A stretch of DNA of 64,000 nt from Legionella rowbothamii (lineage in GTDB: Bacteria > Pseudomonadota > Gammaproteobacteria > Legionellales > Legionellaceae). Positions 35,032 through 47,260 of this stretch are shown piece after piece. Numbering within the stretch: the first letter of the stretch is position 1; each line of letters opens with the position of its first letter. Position numbers and translations under genes: made by a program. The DNA lies in NCBI RefSeq assembly GCF_900639985.1, contig NZ_CAAAIM010000001.1, forward strand, positions 1 through 64,000, in the 5' to 3' direction. Below the pieces are notes generated by a model, which worked only from the letters and a program-made list of their open reading frames with translations, searched no databases and had not been told where the DNA came from.

Positions 35032-36552
35032 ATGGAATTATTAAGGCAACTACATATTCAAGATACCAATGCCGGAGCTTTTAGTGGCCAAGGTTGGCAC
35101 AGTAATGTTCATGCGGATACTTTTGCCTCTTTCTGTCCAACAAACAATGAGAAACTTGCTGAAGTAGCTCCTTGCACTATGGATGATTATGAACAGGTTA
35201 TGAGCCGTGCTCAAAGTGCTGCTCAAGAATGGAGAATGGTTCCTGCACCAAAACGTGGGGAAATCATCAGACAAATCGGTCAAATTCTACGTGAGAAAAA
35301 AGATTTACTTGGAAGCCTGGTTTCTTTAGAAATGGGTAAGTCCAAGCAAGAGGGGGATGGTGAAGTTCAGGAAATGATAGATATTGCTGACTTTGCAGTC
35401 GGTCAATCTCGTATGCTTTATGGTAACTCCATGCATTCTGAACGCCCAAATCATAGAATGTATGAACAATGGCATCCTTATGGGATTGTTGGTGTTATTT
35501 CTGCCTTTAATTTTCCGGTGGCCGTTTGGGCTTGGAATGCGTTTTTATCAGCAATCTGCGGTAATGTGACTTTATGGAAACCTTCTGAAAAGACCCCACT
35601 TTGTGCGATCGCTGTTCAACATCTATGTAATCAAGTTTTAAAAGCCAATAATTGCCCAGAAATTTTTAGTTTAATTATTCCGCAAGGCCATGGGGTAATC
35701 GATGCAATGGTCAATGATAAACGCATTCCTCTGATTTCTTTTACAGGCTCCACAGCTGTAGGAAAATTAGTCGCTGCAAAAGTTGCCTCCCGATTAGGTA
35801 AGACTATTTTAGAGTTAGGGGGCAATAATGCCATTATTCTAGATGAGTCAGCTGATTTACATTTAGCGGTTCCTGCAATTGTTTTTGGTGCCGTGGGAAC
35901 AGCAGGTCAACGATGTACTACAACACGACGTTTATTTGTTCATGAGTCTCAGTACGATTTTATTATCGAAAAACTGCGCTCTGCGTATGAGCAAATATCA
36001 ATCGGTGATCCTTTAGACAGCAATAATTTAATGGGACCTTTAATTGATAAGCATGCTGTAGAACAATTTAAAAAAACCATTGCCCGCGTTAAAGAAGCCG
36101 GTGGCAAAATTGTTTTTGGCGGCGAGGCCATAAATCAGTCGGGGTCTTTTGTACAGCCCACTTTAGTCTGTAATGTAAAAAATGATTGGGATATTGTGCA
36201 AGAAGAGACTTTTGCGCCTATCTTATATGTGATGTCATACCGTTCTTTAGATGAAGTGATAGAGATGCATAATAATGTTCCTCAAGGCTTGTCTTCAGCG
36301 ATGTTCACGCAAAACTTAAAGCATGCAGAACGTTTTTTAAGTGCATGGGGTAGTGACTGTGGAATTGCAAACATCAATATTGGTACTTCTGGAGCTGAGA
36401 TTGGTGGTGCCTTTGGGGGTGAAAAAGATACGGGTGGTGGACGTGAGTCGGGTTCAGATTCTTGGAAGGCATACATGCGTCGTCAAACCAACACCATTAA
36501 CTGGGGTAATGAGTTGCCATTAGCTCAGGGTATTAAATTTAATCTAAGCTAG
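35032..36552 (+). CDS. Aldehyde dehydrogenase, ALDH7 type (probable 2-aminoadipate-6-semialdehyde dehydrogenase)
   Basis: This 506-residue ALDH has Asn160 in AFNFPVAVW, the general base Glu261 in ELGGNNAI and the nucleophile Cys295 in [26 protein letters not shown] and the C-terminal [19 protein letters not shown] are characteristic of the antiquitin/ALDH7 group, which oxidises alpha-aminoadipic semialdehyde (allysine) with NAD(P). Members are about 500-510 residues, as here. Together with the upstream dehydrogenase it would convert lysine to 2-aminoadipate. AGGAG lies 7-11 bases before the ATG. Confidence 0.88.
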   Translation: MELLRQLHIQDTNAGAFSGQGWHSNVHADTFASFCPTNNEKLAEVAPCTMDDYEQVMSRAQSAAQEWRMVPAPKRGEIIRQIGQILREKKDLLGSLVSLEMGKSKQEGDGEVQEMIDIADFAVGQSRMLYGNSMHSERPNHRMYEQWHPYGIVGVISAFNFPVAVWAWNAFLSAICGNVTLWKPSEKTPLCAIAVQHLCNQVLKANNCPEIFSLIIPQGHGVIDAMVNDKRIPLISFTGSTAVGKLVAAKVASRLGKTILELGGNNAIILDESADLHLAVPAIVFGAVGTAGQRCTTTRRLFVHESQYDFIIEKLRSAYEQISIGDPLDSNNLMGPLIDKHAVEQFKKTIARVKEAGGKIVFGGEAINQSGSFVQPTLVCNVKNDWDIVQEETFAPILYVMSYRSLDEVIEMHNNVPQGLSSAMFTQNLKHAERFLSAWGSDCGIANINIGTSGAEIGGAFGGEKDTGGGRESGSDSWKAYMRRQTNTINWGNELPLAQGIKFNLS

Positions 36553-36576
36553 GGACTTTTACAGCCCCTATGATTT

Positions 36577-36596
36577 GGCCCTGCAGCTGCAGGGCC
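36577..36596. terminator. Perfect 20-bp palindrome after the aldehyde dehydrogenase gene
   Basis: ggccctgcag is followed directly by ctgcagggcc, a GC-rich perfect palindrome 24 nt after the stop. It can form a tight hairpin, but no T-run follows (ttaagtgtga). It could be a weak terminator before the 3-hydroxyacyl-CoA dehydrogenase gene. Confidence 0.5.
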
Positions 36597-36637
36597 TTAA
36601 GTGTGAGTGATATTCATTAATTAATGAGGGAAAAATA

Positions 36638-39001
36638 ATGCAGGAACCATTTTTCATAAAAAAAGTTGCGGTTCTCGGTGCAGGGGTTATGGGCGCACAG
36701 ATTGCTGCACATTGCGTCAATGCTGGAATAGAAACTCTACTCTATGATTTGCCTTCTAAAGATGCCAATGCCAATGCCTTAATTGATAAGGCAATTGCTA
36801 ATTTAACAAAGTTAAAACCCGCACCTCTTGCTACAGCACAAACAGCTGCATTGTTACACGCTCGAAATTACGAGCAAAATTTAGCTGAGCTGACTGAGTG
36901 TGATTTAATTATTGAAGCAATCGCAGAACGTTTGGATTGGAAAGAAGACTTATACAAACGTATTTCACCTCATTTAACGAATCGCTCCATTTTAGTCAGT
37001 AATACTTCGGGGCTTAGTATTAATGCACTGTGTTCTGTATTACCTGAAGCTCACCGCAAAAACTTCTGTGGCGTTCACTTTTTTAACCCGCCACGATATA
37101 TGCATCTTGCAGAACTTATTCCTGCAAGTACAACCGATGCAAAATTAGTGGATCATTTAGAAGCTTGGTTAACCAGCTATTTAGGCAAAGGGGTGGTTCG
37201 TGCTAAAGATACGCCTAATTTTATTGCAAATCGTGTGGGCGTATTTTCTCTATTGACTACTTTACATCATGCTTCGGCCATGAATATGGGATTAGATGAA
37301 GTTGATGCACTGACTGGACCTTTATTAGGTCGCCCGAAATCCGCAACGTTCCGAACTATGGATGTAGTGGGTTTAGACACCATGGAGCATGTGGTTCGCA
37401 CCATGCAAGAACAATTAAAAGATGATCCTTGGCACTCTAGTTTTAAATTACCTGAGTGGCTAACTGGATTAATCAAAGAGGGGTATTTGGGCCAAAAGTC
37501 AGGGCAGGGTATTTATCGCAAAAATGGTAAAGCTATCGAAGTGTATGACATTCAATCAGCAAGCTATCGCCCATCAAAATCAGAAGTAACTGATGAGCTT
37601 AAAACAATCATGGGAAATGCTGATCCTGTTGCGCGTATGCAAGGCTTGATGACTTCTAGTAATAAACAAGCTAAGTTCTTAGCTGCTTGTTTTAGAGATT
37701 TATTCCATTATTGTGCTTATCATCTCGAGGCGATTGCAGATAACGCACGAGACGTAGACTTAGCTATTCGCTGGGGCTTTGGTTGGATGCAAGGCCCGTT
37801 TGAAACTTGGCAATTATCAGATTTAGCTAAAACAACACAATTTATTAGTGAAGCAATTAAAGAAAAAGTTACTCTGAGTTCAGCCCAATTACCTGGATGG
37901 CTTTTTGAAGTTGATGCATTTTATAAGCAAGAGGGTGCTTATTCGCCTCAGAAAAATAACTATCAACCGCGAAGTGAGTTGCCTGTTTACAATCGTCAGT
38001 TTTTCCCTGATCGAGTAATCAAAGAACCAGTACATCCAACACCAGTTCTTTATGAGAATGATGGGGTCCGTTTATGGCATTTACAAGATGACGTCGCCGT
38101 TCTTAGTTTTAAAAGCAAGGCGAATACGTTAGGCCAGGCCGTTTTAGATGGCTTAGAAGCCTCCTTGGATGTCGCTGAAAAACAATGTCGAGGGCTTATT
38201 ATTTATCAACATGATGCTGCAAATTTTAGTTCTGGAGCGGACTTACGCCATGTTATGAAATTGATCCAGGATAATAAGATGCATGAGCTTGATGACATGA
38301 TTGCTCAATTCCAGGCAGGGGCTATGCGTTTAAAATACAGCTCCATTCCAACCATTGCCGCATTAAGAGGGCGTGCTTTAGGTGGTGGCTGTGAGTTCAT
38401 GATGCATTGTGATGCGGTTGTCGCTGCTTTTGAATCATATCCTGGCCTAGTTGAGGTTGGAGTAGGGGTAATACCAGCAGGTGGCGGATGCAAAGAAATG
38501 GCAATGCGTGCTGCGAGTATCCCTCACGCTGATTTAATGACCGTCATTCAAAGTTACTTCCAACAAATAGCTATGGCACAAGTAGCAGGTTCTGCTGCTG
38601 AAGCAAAACAAATGGGTTACTTACGGAGTACCGATACATTTGTAATGCATGCAGATGAAGTTCTTTATGCTGCGCTAAGCAAAATTAAATTGATGCATGC
38701 GGAAAATTATCTACCCCCTTTACCAAGACAATTTAAAGTTGCGGGAATTGAAGGACTAGCTAGATTACAAACCGGTTTAGTAAATTGGCTAGAAGGCGGG
38801 TTTATTTCCCAACATGATTATTTCTTATCTACTGAATTAGCAAAAGTACTTTGTGGTGGCAATCTCAATCAAGGGGCACTGGTTGATGAGGCTTGGATGT
38901 TGAAATTAGAGCGTGAAGCCTTTGTTACTTTAGCAGCAACGCCAGCAACTCAAGCTCGTATCAGTCACTTATTAGAGACAGGCAAACCATTACGTAATTA
39001 A
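36638..39001 (+). CDS. 3-hydroxyacyl-CoA dehydrogenase/enoyl-CoA hydratase fusion, FadN/FadB-like
   Basis: This 787-residue protein begins with the NAD-binding 3-hydroxyacyl-CoA dehydrogenase part (GAGVMG at 14-19, HFFNPPRYMHLAE near 150), followed by the dehydrogenase C-domain. The crotonase/enoyl-CoA hydratase domain is C-terminal (about 485-700, with FSSGADLRHVM, LRGRALGGGCEFM and EVGVGVIPAGGG). This order is opposite to E. coli FadB and is that of Bacillus FadN-type proteins. It performs the hydration and second oxidation of beta-oxidation. The thiolase gene follows at 63 nt, so the pair would complete a cycle. Confidence 0.92.
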   Translation: MQEPFFIKKVAVLGAGVMGAQIAAHCVNAGIETLLYDLPSKDANANALIDKAIANLTKLKPAPLATAQTAALLHARNYEQNLAELTECDLIIEAIAERLDWKEDLYKRISPHLTNRSILVSNTSGLSINALCSVLPEAHRKNFCGVHFFNPPRYMHLAELIPASTTDAKLVDHLEAWLTSYLGKGVVRAKDTPNFIANRVGVFSLLTTLHHASAMNMGLDEVDALTGPLLGRPKSATFRTMDVVGLDTMEHVVRTMQEQLKDDPWHSSFKLPEWLTGLIKEGYLGQKSGQGIYRKNGKAIEVYDIQSASYRPSKSEVTDELKTIMGNADPVARMQGLMTSSNKQAKFLAACFRDLFHYCAYHLEAIADNARDVDLAIRWGFGWMQGPFETWQLSDLAKTTQFISEAIKEKVTLSSAQLPGWLFEVDAFYKQEGAYSPQKNNYQPRSELPVYNRQFFPDRVIKEPVHPTPVLYENDGVRLWHLQDDVAVLSFKSKANTLGQAVLDGLEASLDVAEKQCRGLIIYQHDAANFSSGADLRHVMKLIQDNKMHELDDMIAQFQAGAMRLKYSSIPTIAALRGRALGGGCEFMMHCDAVVAAFESYPGLVEVGVGVIPAGGGCKEMAMRAASIPHADLMTVIQSYFQQIAMAQVAGSAAEAKQMGYLRSTDTFVMHADEVLYAALSKIKLMHAENYLPPLPRQFKVAGIEGLARLQTGLVNWLEGGFISQHDYFLSTELAKVLCGGNLNQGALVDEAWMLKLEREAFVTLAATPATQARISHLLETGKPLRN

Positions 39002-39013
39002 ATGCAACCTATC

Positions 39014-39039
39014 CTCTCTCTTGGTTTTGGCCGAGAGAG
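39014..39039 (+). repeat. Short inverted repeat between the beta-oxidation genes
   Basis: ctctctc (39014-39020) pairs with gagagag (39033-39039) around a 12-nt loop in the 63-base spacer between the fusion gene and the thiolase gene. It may tune read-through or protect mRNA ends. Confidence 0.3.
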
Positions 39040-39064
39040 AAGGAAGCATAAGGAAGATTAACCG

Positions 39065-40249
39065 ATGACTAATGTATACATAGTTGATGTATTAAGAACG
39101 CCAGTAGGAAAAGCACCTCGAGGTGTATTTAAACATACACTACCTGATAATTTATTGGCACATACAATAAGAACCTTAATGAGCCGCCACCCAGATATTG
39201 ATTGGGAAGAAATTGGTGATGTTGTTATTGGTTGTGCTATGCCCGAAGCAGAGCAAGGTATGAACGTAGCACGTATCGCCTCTTTGCTTGCGGGGATGCC
39301 GCAGTCTGTACCGGCAATGACGATTAACCGCTTTTGTTCTTCAGGGGTGCAAAGTATTGCAACTGCTGCAGCATCGATTCGGAGTGGCGAAATGCAATTA
39401 GCTCTTGCTGGTGGCGTTGAAAGCATGTCTATGGTGCCGTTAGGCGGCAATAAATACACGGCAAATCCAGCTTTTTTTGATAATGAACATGTTGCCATTG
39501 CTTACGGAATGGGGATAACGGCAGAAAATGTGGCGAAGCAGTGGGAAATTACTCGTGAACAACAAGATGAATTTGCGGCCGAAAGCCATAAAAAGGCAAT
39601 TGCTGCTCAATTGCGTGGTGATTTCAAAGCAGAGATTGCACCAGTAGAAATTACAATAAGACAACCGAACTTGGCAAACTCAACCACAAATATTAAGACA
39701 AAGTTGATTGCTGATGATGAAGGGCCCAGAGCCGATACATCTTATGATGTGATTTCTAAATTAAGACCTGTTTTCGCATTAAAGGGAACAGTTACTGCCG
39801 GTAATAGTTCACAAACTAGTGATGGAGCAGGTATTGCTTTGCTGGCTAGTGAAGAGGCGGTCCGTAAATATGATTTAAAACCCATGGGCCGATTATTAAG
39901 TTATGCCGTAGAAGGTGTTCCACCAGCAATTATGGGAATTGGACCTATAAAAGCCATTCCTGTTGCTTTAAAGCGTGCTGGGTTAACTTTAGAGCAAATT
40001 GATTGGATTGAATTAAACGAAGCCTTTGCTGCTCAGGCTTTAGCGGTGATTAAAGAACTGGGGTTACCGCGAGAGAAAGTAAATCCTTTAGGTGGGGCTA
40101 TTGCATTAGGACATCCTTTAGGAGCAACCGGTGCAGTTAGAACAGCAACCTTATTGCACGGTCTACACCGAACCAAAGGTAAATACGGGATGGTGACTAT
40201 GTGTATTGGTACTGGTATGGGAGCTGCTGCGATATTCGAAGCATTATAA
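39065..40249 (+). CDS. Acetyl-CoA acyltransferase (3-ketoacyl-CoA thiolase)
   Basis: This 394-residue thiolase has the nucleophile Cys91 in NRFCSSGVQSI. The C-terminal GGAIALGHPLGATG carries the catalytic His, and CIGTGMGAA carries the second Cys. It cleaves 3-ketoacyl-CoA to acetyl-CoA and a shortened acyl-CoA, and homologues are annotated fadA or fadI. The adjacent upstream FadN-like partner makes a fatty acid oxidation role likely. A biosynthetic acetoacetyl-CoA thiolase is the alternative. It is the last gene of the plus-strand run, with a palindrome 18 nt after its stop. Confidence 0.93.
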   Translation: MTNVYIVDVLRTPVGKAPRGVFKHTLPDNLLAHTIRTLMSRHPDIDWEEIGDVVIGCAMPEAEQGMNVARIASLLAGMPQSVPAMTINRFCSSGVQSIATAAASIRSGEMQLALAGGVESMSMVPLGGNKYTANPAFFDNEHVAIAYGMGITAENVAKQWEITREQQDEFAAESHKKAIAAQLRGDFKAEIAPVEITIRQPNLANSTTNIKTKLIADDEGPRADTSYDVISKLRPVFALKGTVTAGNSSQTSDGAGIALLASEEAVRKYDLKPMGRLLSYAVEGVPPAIMGIGPIKAIPVALKRAGLTLEQIDWIELNEAFAAQALAVIKELGLPREKVNPLGGAIALGHPLGATGAVRTATLLHGLHRTKGKYGMVTMCIGTGMGAAAIFEAL

Positions 40250-40266
40250 TATCTAAATGAATGGGG

Positions 40267-40286
40267 CCTGGTTGCTAGCAACCAGG
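40267..40286. terminator. Perfect palindrome after the thiolase gene, CCTGGTTG family
   Basis: cctggttgct is followed directly by agcaaccagg, a 20-bp perfect palindrome 18 nt after the stop, followed by aattccttctt. It probably ends the beta-oxidation transcript. It shares its core with 20775, 41488 and 63522. Confidence 0.6.
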
Positions 40287-40474
40287 AATTCCTTCTTAAA
40301 CGGTAACTAAATAGTTTTTTCTCACCTCGAATTACCGCAGTCAAGCCGCTATAATCTGTTCCTCTCCAAGCGATACTTATTAACCAAATCACATGTAAGT
40401 AAGTGCTACTAATTGCTTGCAAGCAAGGCTACATAGATTTATTCAGGATAACCGTTTAATTCGCAACCAAAACC

Positions 40475-40501
40475 CTCCTGAATAAAATGTAATTTCAGGA
40501 G
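40475..40501 (-). terminator. Hairpin downstream of infA
   Basis: The arms ctcctgaa (40475-40482) and ttcaggag (40494-40501) have an 11-nt loop, 38 nt beyond the infA stop. On the minus strand ggttttggttg follows, only weakly T-rich. It is a plausible infA terminator in the convergent spacer 40250-40538, which otherwise holds the 40267 palindrome and a copy of ctcgaattaccgc at 40326. Confidence 0.5.
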
Positions 40502-40538
40502 AGCTCAAGCGAAAAAAGTGGTGTAAAATCTGAGGGAA

Positions 40539-40760
40539 TTAATTCTTATCGCGGAATATAATGCGACCTTTAGATAAGTCGTAGGGAGTTAGTTCCACTT
40601 TAACTTTATCACCCGTTAAAATTCTAATGTAGTTTTTGCGCATGCGACCAGAAATGTGAGCAGTGATAATATGCCCATTTTCTAATTCAACACGAAACAT
40701 AGTATTGGGCAGGGTATCTATAACTGTGCCAGCCATTTCTATATGATCTTCTTTTGCCAT
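40539..40760 (-). CDS. infA: Translation initiation factor IF-1
   Basis: This 73-residue S1/OB-fold protein begins [30 protein letters not shown] and continues [18 protein letters not shown], almost the textbook IF-1 sequence (72 residues in E. coli). It binds the ribosomal A-site region of the 30S subunit during initiation. It lies near aat, as in other gammaproteobacteria. A sigma-70-like promoter is visible about 70 bases upstream. Confidence 0.98.
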   Translation of the reverse strand: MAKEDHIEMAGTVIDTLPNTMFRVELENGHIITAHISGRMRKNYIRILTGDKVKVELTPYDLSKGRIIFRDKN

Positions 40761-41092
40761 AGGTCTCTCAAATGATTACCAAATCGATTAAGTAATGTTT
40801 TCAAAATAAAAACATGATTCTTCCGCAAGTATACTGCTAAAATGAAGGCAATGGCAATTATGCAATGCTGAAATTTATACTATAGGTATAAATTGAAAAT
40901 TAATTGTACTAATGTGCGTTATCCTGCAACCCAATGTGGCACACAATCAGGGTGTTTTAAATTATCCAAGTTGTATTGTTTTAATCTAATGTTTCGGCTA
41001 CCATTGCGTCCTTAGTTAATGAGGTCAGTGATTTTATGACCCCTCCACGGAACGGAAATAGCCAATACTTTATAAAACAATTGGAGCATCAA
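40761..41092. other. Divergent promoter interval between infA and a secreted-protein gene
   Basis: This interval of 332 bases contains the infA leader and a candidate promoter (40828-40857). The rest is A/T-rich, with no clear gene. A frame for the downstream protein could be extended to an ATG at 41036, but its Shine-Dalgarno and signal peptide favour the GTG at 41093. Confidence 0.55.
40828..40857 (-). promoter_or_regulatory. Candidate sigma-70 promoter of infA
   Basis: On the minus strand TTGCCA (40857-40852) and TATACT (40833-40828) are 18 bases apart, each one mismatch from or near consensus. A start near 40821 would give a leader of about 60 nt for infA. Confidence 0.45.
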
Positions 41093-41455
41093 GTGAATCG
41101 TATTTTGCTATTTATTCTACTCAGTATTGCTGGTTTTGCTAATGCTGGGCAATTTGGGCCTACAATAAAACCTACTTGTCCAGTACCTAAAAAATCCATG
41201 AGTGTAGATGATTTTCGAATCGTTTCCTCTGGAGCCACGTCGGTAATCGAAGATGAAAAAGGCCGTGAGTGGAACGTGTACATTTACGGCAAAAACATCA
41301 CGATAAACAAAGAGATCATTAAAGAAGTACTTTCTAATCCTTCAAATGAACTACCTCGACAAGCGAAAGAAGCATTTGGGGCCTGGTTATGTGTTTACGA
41401 AGGTAAAGCTCAAGATGTAGCTTTTGAAGGCAGTTCAAGTTATATGATGCCATAA
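41093..41455 (+). CDS. Small secreted protein of unknown function
   Basis: I do not recognise the family. The GTG at 41093 is chosen because GGAG lies six bases before it, and the product then starts with a clean Sec signal peptide (RILLFILLSIAGFANA, about 1-18). The mature part (about 100 residues) has two Cys (in PTCPVP and WLCVYEG) and a predicted mixed alpha/beta character (FRIVSSGATSVIEDEKGREW). An upstream ATG at 41036 would bury the signal sequence behind 19 polar residues. The gene is inserted between infA and aat, which are neighbours in many gammaproteobacteria, so it is probably lineage-specific. A periplasmic location is inferred. Confidence 0.65.
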   Translation: MNRILLFILLSIAGFANAGQFGPTIKPTCPVPKKSMSVDDFRIVSSGATSVIEDEKGREWNVYIYGKNITINKEIIKEVLSNPSNELPRQAKEAFGAWLCVYEGKAQDVAFEGSSSYMMP

Positions 41456-41487
41456 AATGGAGTTTGATAAATATCTTATCAGAGTAG

Positions 41488-41507
41488 CCTGGTTGCTTGC
41501 AGCCAGG
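41488..41507. terminator. Palindrome between convergent genes, CCTGGTTG family
   Basis: cctggttgc (41488-41496) pairs with gcagccagg (41499-41507), with one G-T pair and a minimal loop. It lies between the secreted-protein gene and aat, which converge, so it could terminate from either side. Confidence 0.55.
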
Positions 41508-41513
41508 TTGTAC

Positions 41514-42236
41514 TTAATTTAACGTCAACAGTTTTGCAAAAGAAGCTTGCCACATCCCCTGCATACTTGGATATTCCAATGCATTCCTCAATAAGCGCAT
41601 AAAATCCACTCGACTAATTATTTCCGCGCCCAAGGTTAGTAAATGAGGGGTGGGAAGTTGGCAGTCAATAAAGTCAAAATTCCATTGTTTCATCGTTTCA
41701 CATAAATAATAAAACGCAATTTTTGAAGCATCAGGGACTTTGTGAAACATGGATTCACCAAAAAAAGCGTGTCCCAGGCTAATTCCATACAATCCCCCAA
41801 CTAATTCATCGTCAAGCCATACTTCAAATGAATGAGCATAGCCCATTGTATGTATTTGTGTGTATGCCTCAATCATATCATTAACAATCCAGGTATTTTC
41901 TACACGCCCCGTAGTAGTAGCACAGGCACGTATCACTTGATTAAATGCAGTATCTACAGTGATTTTAAATGGCTTTTTTAGTGATTTTCGTAAACTACGA
42001 GACACTTTAAATGCTGAAGGACGTACAATAAGCCTTGGATTCGGTGACCACCAAAGAATAGGTGAGCCAGGCCCATACCAAGGAAACACACCCTGTGCGT
42101 AGGCTTGTAATATACGATTGGGGTCCAAGTCGCCACCGATAAATAATAGCCCTTGTTTATCGCTGGTTTCAGGATCTGGGAATAAAAACTCTTCTTTAGG
42201 GTCTTTTAACATAGGTACAGTTTCTCCATGAAGCAT
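41514..42236 (-). CDS. aat: Leucyl/phenylalanyl-tRNA-protein transferase
   Basis: This 240-residue enzyme of the Aat family (E. coli 234) attaches Leu or Phe to N-terminal Arg/Lys of proteins and marks them for ClpAPS degradation (N-end rule). FPDPETSDKQGLLFIGGDL near the start, then GVFPWYGPGSPILWWSPNPR and SFEVWLDDELVGGLYGISLG, are signature stretches. The ATG at 42236 is used; an internal ATG at 42212 with an upstream GGAG is possible. It belongs to the conserved infA-aat-trxB-ftsK neighbourhood. Confidence 0.96.
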   Translation of the reverse strand: MLHGETVPMLKDPKEEFLFPDPETSDKQGLLFIGGDLDPNRILQAYAQGVFPWYGPGSPILWWSPNPRLIVRPSAFKVSRSLRKSLKKPFKITVDTAFNQVIRACATTTGRVENTWIVNDMIEAYTQIHTMGYAHSFEVWLDDELVGGLYGISLGHAFFGESMFHKVPDASKIAFYYLCETMKQWNFDFIDCQLPTPHLLTLGAEIISRVDFMRLLRNALEYPSMQGMWQASFAKLLTLN

Positions 42237-42307
42237 GCAAAACCCGAGATTTGGAAGTATATTGAATATATTCTACAATTACTATAAATACGCAAGGGGG
42301 AACTCAA

Positions 42308-42979
42308 TTGCAATTGGATCATCTTTACAGTTTAGGAAATATTTTAATTCTTCTTAGTCTAAGTTGCAGAAAAGTGCTTTTGATTCGTATTATCTTTGCT
42401 TTATCAGACACCTCATTTCTATTGTATGGAATATTAGCTCACATTCCGCCAATGGCTTATTGGGCAATTGCTTCGCTCCTTATTAATTTCGTACAAATTG
42501 GTTTTTTGATAAGGGATATGATGCCTAAATATTTAAGTGACGAATTGCAATCAATAAAAAAAATATTTTTTGACAGCATGCAAACTAGTGATTTCTTACG
42601 CTTAATTAAGTTAAGTCATCGAGGAACAGCCAGTAATGAAGTTGTGCTAGAAAAAGATAAGCCAGTAAAAGCGTTAATGCTCATTACCAATGGGCAAGTT
42701 TATATTGATATTCACGATTCAATCTTGGAGCTGGGACCTTATCATTTTATTGGTGAAATGAGTTATTTTAGTGATGGGAATGCAAGTACGACAATTCATG
42801 CACGTGAACCGGTTGAATATATTTATTGGAATTACAGTGACTTACGGCGTTTACAAGTCAAAACTCCGCCCTTATTTATGAAAATGATCGAGGCTATGGG
42901 AAAAGACATTATGTTGAAAATGCTTAATCGCAATAAAGAAACCATGAAATCAAAATCATCCAATCAATTAGTAAATTAG
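42308..42979 (+). CDS. Popeye-domain-like membrane protein with a cyclic-nucleotide-binding-like fold
   Basis: This 223-residue protein starts at TTG 42308, preceded by AAGGGGG at an ideal distance. The N-terminal 75 residues hold three hydrophobic helices (about 8-22, 25-45 and 48-70), followed by a cytosolic domain with a cNMP-binding-like jelly-roll (about 95-195; LMLITNGQVYIDI, ELGPYHFIGEMSYF, STTIHAREPVEYIYW). The order and several positions (LLINFVQIGFLIRDMMP, then F.SM....F..L, and finally KDIMLKML) parallel vertebrate POPDC proteins. The strict PBC signature (GELALxxxxxRxAT) of CRP-like domains is missing, as it is in Popeye proteins. The ligand is unknown. It is divergent from aat. 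Confidence 0.65.
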   Translation: MQLDHLYSLGNILILLSLSCRKVLLIRIIFALSDTSFLLYGILAHIPPMAYWAIASLLINFVQIGFLIRDMMPKYLSDELQSIKKIFFDSMQTSDFLRLIKLSHRGTASNEVVLEKDKPVKALMLITNGQVYIDIHDSILELGPYHFIGEMSYFSDGNASTTIHAREPVEYIYWNYSDLRRLQVKTPPLFMKMIEAMGKDIMLKMLNRNKETMKSKSSNQLVN

Positions 42980-43060
42980 ATCAATCAATTTAATAAATCC
43001 TTAATAAAGTTAACTTATAATTTGCGCATTTACTAATCTTAGAAACTATTTGGAGATAAA

Positions 43061-43549
43061 ATGCCGCAAATTATTAAACCCATTTTTGAAACAAAACTTG
43101 AAGAGGCATTTGCTTCTACCAAACATCGATTTTTCACTATGACTACTCCAATTCAGAGTTGTGTCTATCGTAATCGCGCAGGTCAAATTACAAAAAAGGA
43201 ATCTGATTTCGTTTCTTTTGTTGCAACACCATTTATTGATTCCTTTTTAGAACCAGTCTTTGCTCTTGATTCGTTAATTCATTTGGTGAATGCACTGGCT
43301 TCTGCAGCAAAAGGAATGTATTTATGGAGTTTGAACCAACAAAAAACATCCTCCATCCTTGATGAAGAGTCGGGCGCAGAATTTGGCATGGCACTTTCTA
43401 GTCTCGTCCTCTCTATAGCAGCAGACCTTGCTCAAGCTTTAAACCTAATAATCAGCCTTGCTAGTCTTATCACCCGCCCCATAATGAGTGCCGTTCAATT
43501 GGCTATTGATTGCACTACTGATCATGATTCTTATCGCGCTCAAATCTAA
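43061..43549 (+). CDS. Uncharacterised helical protein with hydrophobic segments
   Basis: I do not recognise the family. The 162-residue protein has a polar N-terminus, a hydrophobic stretch at about 50-80 (ATPFIDSFLEPVFALDSLIHLVNALASAAKG) and a longer one at about 110-150 (MALSSLVLSIAADLAQALNLIISLASLIT). No catalytic motif or signal peptide is evident. GGAG lies 5-9 nt before the ATG. Codon use is ordinary for this window. It lies behind the Popeye-like gene (81 nt) and before a strong terminator, inside an otherwise conserved housekeeping neighbourhood. It may be a lineage-specific membrane-associated protein or a small effector; neither is demonstrated. Confidence 0.6.
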   Translation: MPQIIKPIFETKLEEAFASTKHRFFTMTTPIQSCVYRNRAGQITKKESDFVSFVATPFIDSFLEPVFALDSLIHLVNALASAAKGMYLWSLNQQKTSSILDEESGAEFGMALSSLVLSIAADLAQALNLIISLASLITRPIMSAVQLAIDCTTDHDSYRAQI

Positions 43550-43701
43550 TTGTGATTGCTGAGCTTGCCACGGATGGCAGAACCCCAAGGCATTTAGTCC
43601 CAGCTAGGCTCACCTAATCAGCTCAATAGTTTTTTAAAGACAACATAAAAAAATTTCTTTCTCTTTCCGATGTTCTACATTTTTGTGGTTTGTACCTAAT
43701 G

Positions 43702-43730
43702 AAACCCGGTTACTTTTAACCGGGTTTTTT
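43702..43730 (+). terminator. Strong intrinsic terminator
   Basis: Perfect 11-bp arms aaacccggtta (43702-43712) and taaccgggttt (43717-43727) with a 4-nt loop are followed directly by further T. It ends the plus-strand unit. It lies 34 nt beyond the trxB stop on the other strand, so it may work in both directions. Confidence 0.88.
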
Positions 43731-43763
43731 CTCACATTGTACAAAGGGGAGATGTGGTGAGGC

Positions 43764-47258
<3,495 letters not shown>

Positions 47259-47260
47259 TC

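Noticed and set aside
39058-39498. 146-codon antisense frame over the thiolase gene
   Set aside because: It is antisense to a strongly conserved enzyme and shows no start signal or protein family.
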